Below are positions 53,501-60,419 of a DNA stretch of 64,000 nucleotides, piece after piece (the stretch's first letter is position 1; each line of letters begins with the position of its first letter). Source of the DNA: Pseudoalteromonas sp. XMcav2-N (GTDB lineage Bacteria; Pseudomonadota; Gammaproteobacteria; Enterobacterales; Alteromonadaceae); contig NZ_JAMXSF010000011.1 of the NCBI RefSeq assembly GCF_024124545.1, forward strand, positions 114,829 through 178,828, read 5' to 3'. A model generated the notes under the pieces. The model searched no databases. It saw only the letters and a list, made by a program, of their open reading frames with translations, and was not told the DNA's origin. A program made the translations under genes and the position numbers.

Positions 53501-53826
53501 GGATCCAGCACCACTGCACCAATCGAATACACCGGTTGGTCGTCAAAAACAGGCTGCCAGGTCACACCGGCATTATTGGTTTTCCATACCCCGCCGGAGC
53601 CCACACCCACATACCAGACACTGGAATCTTTAGGGTCGATGGCAATATCCGCAATACGACCCGACATAAAGCCCGGCCCGATATTTCTGAGTTCCAGCCC
53701 CTTGAATGTGGCAGCTGATAACACCCCTTCATCACTTTTGGCGGCCAGGCCAGGCAGGCTGCACAGTGTCGTGGCTGCACCCAGCAAGGCAATGCGCATC
53801 GCGCGGCCAAGTTTTAGTTGTTGCAT
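50527..53826 (-). CDS. Large secreted Asp-box (BNR/VPS10-like) repeat protein
   Basis: 1099 aa with a signal peptide (residues 1-28, ending LCSLPGLAA). The first ~750 residues contain about ten Asp-box motifs of the form S-x-DxGxxW: SHDGGASW, TIDGGKTW, STDGGKTW, SADRGASW, SKDGGKSF, SFDSGTHW, SEDRGDSW, TENGGKSW, STNRGKSW and TIDGGKRW. These occur in beta-propeller proteins such as sialidases, Vps10/sortilin and photosystem assembly factors, and mark the propeller edges. The C-terminal ~330 residues are a separate region with a helical part (RVASATGQALGKAVKRLDML). A sialidase active site is not evident. Probably periplasmic or exported. Confidence 0.85.
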   Translation of the reverse strand: MQQLKLGRAMRIALLGAATTLCSLPGLAAKSDEGVLSAATFKGLELRNIGPGFMSGRIADIAIDPKDSSVWYVGVGSGGVWKTNNAGVTWQPVFDDQPVYSIGAVVLDPNNSNTVWVGTGENVGGRHVSFGDGIYVSHDGGASWTNMGLKNSGHISEIIVHPTDSNVVWVAAQGPLWSKGGQRGLYKTIDGGKTWDKVLGDNDWTGVTDVAIDPRDPNVLYAATWQRHRTVAAYYGGGPGSGLHKSTDGGKTWQKLSQGLPKGEMGKIGLEVSPINPDVVYAAIELDRRTGAVYRSADRGASWVKGADAVAGGTGPHYYQELYASPHYFDHIYLAGVRLHESKDGGKSFKRMEEKDKHGDNHAMEFIAGDKNYMMVGSDGGLYESFDSGTHWRYHENLPVTQYYKLALDDDKPFYNIYGGTQDNNTQGGPSRTLNSHGILNTDWKVVLFGDGHQPATEPGNPDIVYAQWQQGNLTRYDRTTGEMVYIKPQPGKGEKPERFNWDAPILVSPHKPSRLYFASHRVWQSEDRGDSWTPISGDLTKNRERIHQPIMGGKQGWDGAWDMFAMSQYSTITSLSESPLVEGLLYAGTDDGHIQITENGGKSWRKVDVKRLPKVPGTAFINDIKADLFDPDTVYIALDNHKFGDYKPYLLKSTNRGKSWKSIASNLPDKHLVWRVVQDHVDPDLLFAGTEFGLFFTIDGGKRWVELTGNVPTISFRDLAIQRRENDLVGASFGRGFFVLDDYRALRNLSEDKLAQESLLFPTRDALWYIQRTPLGGGEVGTQGGNKYRAPNPDFGATFTYYLKDDIKSLKVQRQAKEKALKEDKKSFGVPSWESLEAEKRQQQPTVWFTVRDAQGNVIRKLQGKAKKGLHRISWDLRWPAHQAIGMQGNYFSPNPQGPLVTPGTYSVSMSKEVDGQVTQLQAPQTFEVVQLNQRNALKEIDGEKVAAFWKEVAEVQRVASATGQALGKAVKRLDMLEQSLDRTSVAPGEFDSQFANIRNQLLALDSRLNGNPAKNQVGAWNDTPTVGDRLFHALLGTGLSTYGPTPSIRTSLDLATEELRAIRNELQIMLSDTIPAFEQQLQAKGAPWVPGQSLPQI

Positions 53827-54449
53827 ACATTTTCCCTATTATTATTGTGTCGATTACCCAAAGCGTTACAACATAACACTTTAAAAAACTTATTAACCGT
53901 ATGTTACTTCCAGAGTCAGTGCAATAAGTGTGCGTTGGCGCTCAAATAAAATGCGACAAAAAGCCGAAGCAGGTGAACATGACGCCACAAAAATACAAGA
54001 CAAAAACATTTAGAGGCATGATTTATTTGAAAAAGCCTGATATTAAGAAGATCTAATTCTGATGGCGTTTGCAGCCAGGTCCAGAGTTTGTTTCGCAACA
54101 TTCAACAAAGCCTCAGCAGGCACTAATCCATCAGGTACACTCTTTTTCGTGAATGACTGTTAACCAGCGCCCACTGCAGCTGTGCAGATGACTGCCCCTG
54201 TCAATGAGGTGAGCCCACACCTGATCTGCCACACAACCAGAAGCGCTAATCTGGCATCTGTTACATGACCGCAGGGTACTCCATCAAAATGCCGCATCAA
54301 TTGACTACCGTAGAGTGAGATAAACAAAAGAGACTATTTAGGTCCGCACTTGCAAATGATAGTGGATATCATTTGTATTTTTAGAATAATCAAGTATCAT
54401 TCCCGAAAAAATGATTTAACTCTCTCTAAACTCTCTGGAAGCTTAACAT
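53827..54449. other. Intergenic region (620 bp) upstream of the TonB receptor
   Basis: It holds the divergent promoters and the Fur-box-like palindrome at 54353-54375. A 61-codon minus-strand frame (53916-54101) has a coding-unlike composition and no good RBS, so I do not call it. The middle part (54100-54300) shows nothing I recognise. Confidence 0.5.
54353..54375 (+). promoter_or_regulatory. Fur-box-like palindrome upstream of the TonB receptor
   Basis: CAAATGATA-GTGGA-TATCATTTG: perfect 9-bp arms around 5 bp. Positions 54355-54373 match the Fur consensus AATGATAATNATTATCATT at 15 of 18 fixed bases. It lies 75 bp before the receptor ATG, which suggests iron-responsive repression. Confidence 0.65.
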
Positions 54450-56774
54450 ATGAAATTGAATATTCTGGCTAAATCTGTTGGTTTAGCACTGGTTTCTGTC
54501 GCTACTGCATCAACCGCTATTGCAGATGAAACAAAAGAACTGGATGTAATTGTTGTACAAGGTCAAAAGATAGACCGGACTTTGCAAGACACCCCAAGCA
54601 GTGTTGCAGTCGTTACCAGCAAGGACATGGAACAAAACAACCTACAGAATATCAATGACGCCTTTTCGATGATGCCAAACGTATCTGGCGACTTTAATGA
54701 TGGCTTCAGAATACGAGGCGTTGACTCGTTCTCAGTATCAGGCGGCGGTAATAGCTTCTTAACCAGTATGTACCTCGATGGCGCACCGCTGCCATTTCGT
54801 ATGGTTAAAAGTGGCGGATTGTCTGTCTGGGATCTGGCGCAGGTTGAAGTGTTCCGGGGTCCTCAGTCGACTCTGCAAGGGCGCAACGCGCTGGCGGGTG
54901 CCATTATGATCCGCTCGCAAGACCCAACCTATGAGCCATCCGCTAAATTTAAAGCCACCGTTGGCCAACACGGTCAGCAGGAATTTGCGTTCGCCGGTGG
55001 TATGGGACTGATAGACGATATGCTGGCATTCAGAGTCAGCTATGAAGACAAAGAAACCGACGGTGACATTAACAACATTACTCGCGGTGATACGTCTAAT
55101 TTCGAAGAAAGCCAGACCCTGCGCACCAAAGTGCTGTTTGAACCAAATGACGACATCGATGTGCTACTGACTTACACCAGCAATGACAATCGCTTTGGTG
55201 TTTTCTGGAGTCTTTACGACTTTGGTGAGTCTCCGTTTGACCGTACCGTAGATTTCAACTCCCCAATCTGGGAAGAAACCAAAACCGATATCTATAACCT
55301 GGAAGTTACCTGGGATGTGAATGAGACAACGTCATTCCACTCCATTACCACATACAACGAATCTGACTATGGCTATAACTGGGATGGCGATATGCAACCT
55401 ACCCAGATAGTTAAAGACAATGCCAATCGTCGTACGGATGAAACCTTTAGTCAGGAACTCAGATTAACCTATGAATCTGACGATGTTCAGGCCGCGTTTG
55501 GCTTGTATGCATCACAGGTTGATGTTGATGACCGGGCTGAGGGACAACGTATCCTGACCCTGCAACAAGCGGTGGGTGTATCGGACTTTACAACGGCTGT
55601 TACCGGATTACTCATGCAACAAGGGCTACCTGTCGAAGTTGCTGCGCAAACGGCAGCGATGGCTGCGCCTTTGTATCCTAATATCGACCCCGTTGTCCTT
55701 AATATGAACTACGGTTTAACACAAAAAATTAAGACGGCAGCAATTTATGGTGATGTAACCTGGTCAGTCACAGATCAAATCGATTTACTGGCTGGCCTGC
55801 GATACGACATAGAAGAGCAAACCAATAGCGCAGATAACGCTTACACTATAGATAACCACCTACCTGATCCAACTCAGGTACCAGCGCAACTAAGCCCACT
55901 TGTAACTGGGATCAATGCTTATCTGAATGGCTTTGCTGCCTCAGCCTCTGGCGTAGAACCTGAGTCAACTGAAGACTTTAATGCCTGGTTGCCTAAACTG
56001 GGCGCGACCTATCACTTTAATCAGGATATGTCGACCAGCTTTATTTACCAAAAAGGTTACCGCTCAGGTGGGGTTGGCTTTAACATGGCCCGCTCTCGTA
56101 TCTTTAGTTACGAGCCGGAGTACACCGACAACTATGAGTTATCGTTCCGCTCCGTATGGCTAGATGGCAAGCTGGTGGTTAATGCCAATGCATTTATGCT
56201 GAAATGGAAAGATCAGCAGGTAAAACAGCGCCTTTCTGGTGCACTGTACGACACAGAAACCGTCAACGCCGGTGAATCTGAGGTAAAAGGCTGGGAGGCA
56301 GAAGTATTCTATTACCCAAGCAAAAATTGGTCTGTTACCGCGGGGGCAGGCCTGGCAAAAACCAAGTTCACCGAGTTTGGCCCACAGACAGGTCGTCCGT
56401 TCGCCGATGCTCCTGAATGGACAGCTAATGTGGCATCCAACTATACCTTTGACAATGGCCTGTACGTCAACGTTAACGCCAAATACACAGGATCAAGCTT
56501 AGCTTACATGAACCCTAAAGTGTCATTGGAAGCGGATAAGTACGCCCTTAATAATGAACCGGTGAATGACGATCGCTTAATCGTTAACTCGCAAGTGGGT
56601 TATAAGTGGGATAACTACAGCGTGCGTCTGGATGTCAGGAACTTATTCGACAAAGATTATATCCGCAGTTACTTCAAAGAAGCCGACAACGAAGGCAAGA
56701 CGTTCACCAGCTATGGGCAGCAATACATTGGTAAGTCTCGTCAGGTCTCTTTGACTTTTCAGATGGAATTTTAA
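54450..56774 (+). CDS. TonB-dependent outer-membrane receptor (probable siderophore receptor)
   Basis: 774 aa. Signal peptide of about 25 residues (MKLNILAKSVGLALVSVATA). A TonB-box-like stretch ELDVIVVQGQ is followed by the plug domain (DTPSSVAVVTSKDMEQNNLQ, then FRIRGVDSFSVSG and RGPQSTLQGRNALAGAI). The remaining ~600 residues are a 22-strand-type barrel, with typical late signatures FIYQKGYRSGGVG and RLDVRNLFDKDYIRSYF and a terminal aromatic (LTFQMEF). The Fur-box-like site upstream and the sequence type point to ferric-siderophore or similar uptake; the ligand is not determined. A bidirectional terminator follows. Confidence 0.93.
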   Translation: MKLNILAKSVGLALVSVATASTAIADETKELDVIVVQGQKIDRTLQDTPSSVAVVTSKDMEQNNLQNINDAFSMMPNVSGDFNDGFRIRGVDSFSVSGGGNSFLTSMYLDGAPLPFRMVKSGGLSVWDLAQVEVFRGPQSTLQGRNALAGAIMIRSQDPTYEPSAKFKATVGQHGQQEFAFAGGMGLIDDMLAFRVSYEDKETDGDINNITRGDTSNFEESQTLRTKVLFEPNDDIDVLLTYTSNDNRFGVFWSLYDFGESPFDRTVDFNSPIWEETKTDIYNLEVTWDVNETTSFHSITTYNESDYGYNWDGDMQPTQIVKDNANRRTDETFSQELRLTYESDDVQAAFGLYASQVDVDDRAEGQRILTLQQAVGVSDFTTAVTGLLMQQGLPVEVAAQTAAMAAPLYPNIDPVVLNMNYGLTQKIKTAAIYGDVTWSVTDQIDLLAGLRYDIEEQTNSADNAYTIDNHLPDPTQVPAQLSPLVTGINAYLNGFAASASGVEPESTEDFNAWLPKLGATYHFNQDMSTSFIYQKGYRSGGVGFNMARSRIFSYEPEYTDNYELSFRSVWLDGKLVVNANAFMLKWKDQQVKQRLSGALYDTETVNAGESEVKGWEAEVFYYPSKNWSVTAGAGLAKTKFTEFGPQTGRPFADAPEWTANVASNYTFDNGLYVNVNAKYTGSSLAYMNPKVSLEADKYALNNEPVNDDRLIVNSQVGYKWDNYSVRLDVRNLFDKDYIRSYFKEADNEGKTFTSYGQQYIGKSRQVSLTFQMEF

Positions 56775-56807
56775 GCTCTGTTGAGCAAACTTATCGGTGA
56801 AATAGCC

Positions 56808-56833
56808 AAATAGCCGCCGCAGGGCGGCTATTT
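56808..56833. terminator. Bidirectional terminator after the TonB receptor
   Basis: AAATAGCCGCC-GCAG-GGCGGCTATTT: an 11-bp stem between the convergent stops at 56774 and 56837. Confidence 0.8.
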
Positions 56834-56836
56834 ACT

Positions 56837-57190
56837 TTACAACTGATTTCTACCATCAAACTCAGTAATTACAAGCGCCCTTGGATCAAGTTCATCGACA
56901 CAACCCAGATTGACCCGGTAACAGCCCGGCTCATAGCTGGTATCATGAAAGGGGTAGATACCACACACCTTACAAAAATAGTGATTAACATCACAATCAC
57001 CCCAGTGATAGGTACTTAAACTGTCTTTACCCGACAACAGCGTGAAGGCATGCTCCGCGAAGCTTTGCTTCGACATTATGGCGTTTTTTCTTATGCAAAC
57101 AGAGCAATTGCATTGTAACGCTTCTGTGAGCTTCTCACTTTCAAATTCAAACTGCACCGTTTTACAGTGACAACTTCCCATATACTTCAT
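56837..57190 (-). CDS. GFA family protein (glutathione-dependent formaldehyde-activating enzyme-like / CENP-V)
   Basis: 117 aa from ATG 57190, which has AGGAAA upstream; an upstream frame opens at 57232. Zinc-ligand cysteines of the family are present: GSCHCKTVQFEF, CNCSVCIRKN and FCKVCGIYPF. The fold is a compact zinc-bearing beta-barrel. A role in glutathione-linked formaldehyde handling is assigned to some members only. It stands alone, convergent with the TonB receptor. Confidence 0.88.
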   Translation of the reverse strand: MKYMGSCHCKTVQFEFESEKLTEALQCNCSVCIRKNAIMSKQSFAEHAFTLLSGKDSLSTYHWGDCDVNHYFCKVCGIYPFHDTSYEPGCYRVNLGCVDELDPRALVITEFDGRNQL

Positions 57191-57348
57191 TATTTTTCCT
57201 GTTTTGTTAACAAACACACTGCATATACACAACTGTATATAAAAACAGTTAAAAATTGAAACGAATTATTTGCTCAGTACCGATAATGTTTCAAAGTTAG
57301 CTAGTAATATGTTGAAATATAAGAAATTCCTCAGTAATAAAAATAATA

Positions 57349-57966
57349 ATGAAAATCCTCGTTGCGGATGACCATCATATCGTCAGACAGGGACTGCTGG
57401 CGTTGATCCAGGCAGCTAACGTTGGCACCATCATTGCTGATGTCGATTCCGGTGAACAAGCCTGGCGATATATTCAAAGCCATCAACCGGATATTGCCAT
57501 CCTCGATATCACTATGGGCGAAGTAAGCGGGCTCAGCGTGTGTCATCGCATCAAAGCACATAGTCTTAAAACCCGGGTGATTTTACTGACAATGCACAGT
57601 GACATTAAAGTAATTGATTCCGCACTGGAAGCCGGCGCCCATGGCTATTTACTTAAAAGCGATGCGTTTAATTCGCTAACCAAAGCAATCCAGTCTGTAC
57701 AAGCTGGCAGACGGTATCTCAGTGCAGATAATCAATCTGAACTACAAAGCTATCGCAACAACAAAACTGACTTCGACTTAACCATCCGGGAAAAAGAAAT
57801 CATTCACCATATTTCCCTGGGCCAAACCAACAAGGAAATTGGCAAAGCCCTGTTTATCTCCGCCAAAACAGTAGATGCACACCGTACCCGGGTTATGAAA
57901 AAGCTGGGATTTAAAAAAACCGCTCAGCTGGTGCGTTTTGCGATTGAGCAAGGCTTATCGCTGTAA
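57349..57966 (+). CDS. NarL/LuxR-family response regulator (orphan)
   Basis: 205 aa. Receiver domain residues 1-118: acidic pocket D7-D8 (VADDHH), phosphorylation site D53 (IAILDITMG), the T in LLTMHSD and the K in LLKSDA. The C-terminal LuxR-type HTH (~140-200) reads LTIREKEIIHHISLGQTNKE, then ISAKTVDAHRTRVMKKL. No histidine kinase gene is adjacent. Two paralogous downstream genes share a palindrome suitable for such a dimer, so it is the likely activator of the cohesin-dockerin genes; that link is inference. Confidence 0.9.
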   Translation: MKILVADDHHIVRQGLLALIQAANVGTIIADVDSGEQAWRYIQSHQPDIAILDITMGEVSGLSVCHRIKAHSLKTRVILLTMHSDIKVIDSALEAGAHGYLLKSDAFNSLTKAIQSVQAGRRYLSADNQSELQSYRNNKTDFDLTIREKEIIHHISLGQTNKEIGKALFISAKTVDAHRTRVMKKLGFKKTAQLVRFAIEQGLSL

Positions 57967-57996
57967 TTTAACCGACACAGCACGAGCATTTGAGCC

Positions 57997-58020
57997 GATA
58001 TAGGGGAAATACCCTATATC
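57997..58020 (+). promoter_or_regulatory. Palindrome, copy 1 (candidate response-regulator operator)
   Basis: GATATAGGG-GAAATA-CCCTATATC: perfect 9-bp arms. The 18-bp core ATAGGGGAAATACCCTAT is identical to the site at 60310-60327. It lies 98 bp upstream of the inferred original start (58118) of the broken paralogue. Confidence 0.7.
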
Positions 58021-58117
58021 TTTTCTGCTGGTCTCACATTACCTTTGCTCCTGTATACAAAACACAAGCGGTAAAGATCACAACTCAGCTTCAATGAGAC
58101 TCAATTCAAGGAATGAT

Positions 58118-60246
58118 ATGATTACATGTCAAAGCATCACGTGACGCACACGCTTCAACGTACTTTCTTCATTTTTCAGTCGCAGCCTGATTTCACTTGG
58201 CGTGCTCAGCTTACCCTACATGGCGCAGGCACAATTACCCGATAAAATAGGAGAACCAGAAGTTGTAAACTCTTATTTTCCAGGTCAGCAGAGTAACCCA
58301 GTGATAAGTTCACTCACAAATGGGAATTATGTTATCACCTGGCAAAGCCATGAACAGACCAATAATACAGCAAGCATTTTCGCTCAAATGTACCACCAGT
58401 ATGGCCAACCATTAGGCAGTGAGTTTATGGTCAGCTCACCAGCGCATATCCACCCTCAGGTAATACCGGCAATTAGCCGCTTGAACGACGGTGGGTTTGT
58501 CATTATTTGGCTTAGTAAAGATGCAAATGCGTCTACCTACAGCATGCACGGCCAACTTTTCAAAGCGGATGGTATAAAATCCGGTTCAGAGCTTTTACTG
58601 AAGGGAAAAATTGTCGAAGATGTCGACTTTCCAAAAGTCAGTCACCTGGGAGATGGTGGGTTTGTTGTCACCTGGCGTCGGCATAGTTCTTTATCGGGAG
58701 AAGTATCTGCAATTGTGGCTCAAAGGTATACCGTATCAGGGGAACCCAACGGCACACTGATTGAGGTAGACACATCGAAAACAGGTGATGCACTCTCCCC
58801 CGTCGTGACAACTCTAGTGAATGGCCAGTTTGTTATCGCCTGGGACGGACCTGTTATCGATATCAACTATGATATTTTTGCCCAGCGTTTTAACCCTGAT
58901 GGTACCAAGGTAGGAAGCGAGACCGCGCTGCACGACAGAGACAGCTTTTTCCAGGTTAGTGCGTCTATTAGTGCTTTAAAAGATGGTGGCTACCTGGTTA
59001 CCTGGTTACCTGGGAAGGAAAAGACGCACAAACCTATATTCAAGATATTTTTGCCCGGCGTTATGCATCTGATGGTACTCCATCCAGCGATGTGTTTAAG
59101 GTCAATACACTCTCAGCTTATGGTCATACCAATTCAAATGTGAGCAGTCTTGATAATAGCGGCTATGTGATTGTCTGGCGAAGTTTAGGACCAGATCAGG
59201 ATAATCAGAGCTTTTACGCTCGAGTATACTCACCTGATAATCAAGCAACCAGTGATGAATTTTCAGTCGAAGGTCCCTTTGACCCCCTGCATTCACCGCC
59301 AAAGGTGACGGGGTTGAAAAATGATGGGTTCGTAGTTAGCTGGAGCTACTTAGGTAACGATGGGATCGACATGGACGTCTTTGTACAGAGGTACCGATTC
59401 GACTCTGCACCGCGTAATAGCATACAGCTCTCATTGCCACAAGCTCCGGTACTGAAAGGCGATATTGTCACGCTGCCCCTGCAAATATCAGGCACTGATA
59501 TTTATGGCCTGGATGCCGTGATGAGCCTGAGTGACACCAGCAAAGCCCGTATTTCTGGTGGTAAATATGGTGAGTTCCTGCCGTCGGATGAGCGTTTGTC
59601 CGTACCTATGGGTATCAGCGACAACCAGTGGGATGGCGCACTGGCACTGATGGCCCCGGCCACCGCCAAGTCGGGCGAAGGCGATTTTGCCGCTGTTACT
59701 CTGATTGCCGAGCAGGCGAGTAACGTCAACCTTACCCTGCAAGCGCAAATGACCGACCAGCAAGGCAATTACCTGCTTCAAAACAGTACCGACTACGCCT
59801 TCACCATTGCGGAGTCCGTCACCTTAACGGGTAATATTTCCAGCCTGAGCACCGCTGGCGACTACGCCTTTGTGACGCTCTTAATCAACGGCCAGCCCGT
59901 CACCATTAACCCGGATGGCAGCTTCTCTGTTCGCGTTGGCCTGGGTGACGTCACCATGGCGTTAAGTGCGCCTGGGTATCTCACGGCCGAAAAACAGGTC
60001 AACCTGGCTACGGGTCAGGCTGATATCAACTTTGGTCAGATCAACCTGGTTGGCGGTGACAGCAATGGCGATAACCAAATCGACATTGCCGACCTGACCC
60101 TGCTGCTGGGCGCTTATCGCTCAATAGAAGGTCAACAAAATGGCTACGTCATGGCTGTCGACTTTAACCGCGACGGCGCCATCAACCTGCGAGATTTAAC
60201 CCTGCTGGGTGCCAACTTTGGTAAACAAGGACCACAAAGCTGGTAG
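58118..60246 (+). pseudogene. Broken paralogue of the dockerin protein: seven-repeat propeller, cohesin-like, regulatory-like and dockerin modules
   Basis: Inferred start ATG 58118 with TCAAGGAAT upstream, the same spacing as the intact paralogue. Two lesions: an in-frame TGA at codon 9 (58142-58144), and an 8-bp tandem duplication of TTACCTGG (58998-59005 and 59006-59013, with a near-copy CTACCTGG just before), which shifts the frame. GTG 58202 could rescue initiation after the TGA. Removing 8 bp restores one frame of about 700 codons with seven repeats. From ~59410 the cohesin-like module, the carboxypeptidase-regulatory-like module and the dockerin (60052-60246: DSNGDNQIDIAD, DFNRDGAINLRD) are intact and nearly identical to those of the intact paralogue. 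It may be phase-variable rather than dead. Confidence 0.78.
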
Positions 60247-60309
60247 CAAAAGCGCGGGGTGATTGAATTAGATCTCCACGATATTCATAAACGCCAGGCA
60301 CACAACAAA

Positions 60310-60327
60310 ATAGGGGAAATACCCTAT
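60310..60327 (+). promoter_or_regulatory. Palindrome, copy 2 (candidate response-regulator operator)
   Basis: ATAGGGGAAATACCCTAT, identical to copy 1. Extended arms AAATAGGG / CCCTATTT at 60308-60329. It lies 93 bp upstream of the ATG at 60420. Confidence 0.7.
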
Positions 60328-60419
60328 TTATCTCTACAAGCTGTCTTTGTAATTTATGCAGGCATTTCGATGAAGTGTAATTTCAATATTTTATACCCAA
60401 TGTATTCAAGGAACTGACA

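Noticed and set aside
53916..54101. 61-codon minus-strand frame upstream of the TonB receptor
   Set aside because: No RBS, atypical composition and a position within a probable promoter region.
58982..59092. Programmed ribosomal frameshift to join the two halves of the first dockerin gene
   Set aside because: No slippery heptamer or stimulatory element is evident, while a perfect 8-bp tandem duplication explains the shift directly.
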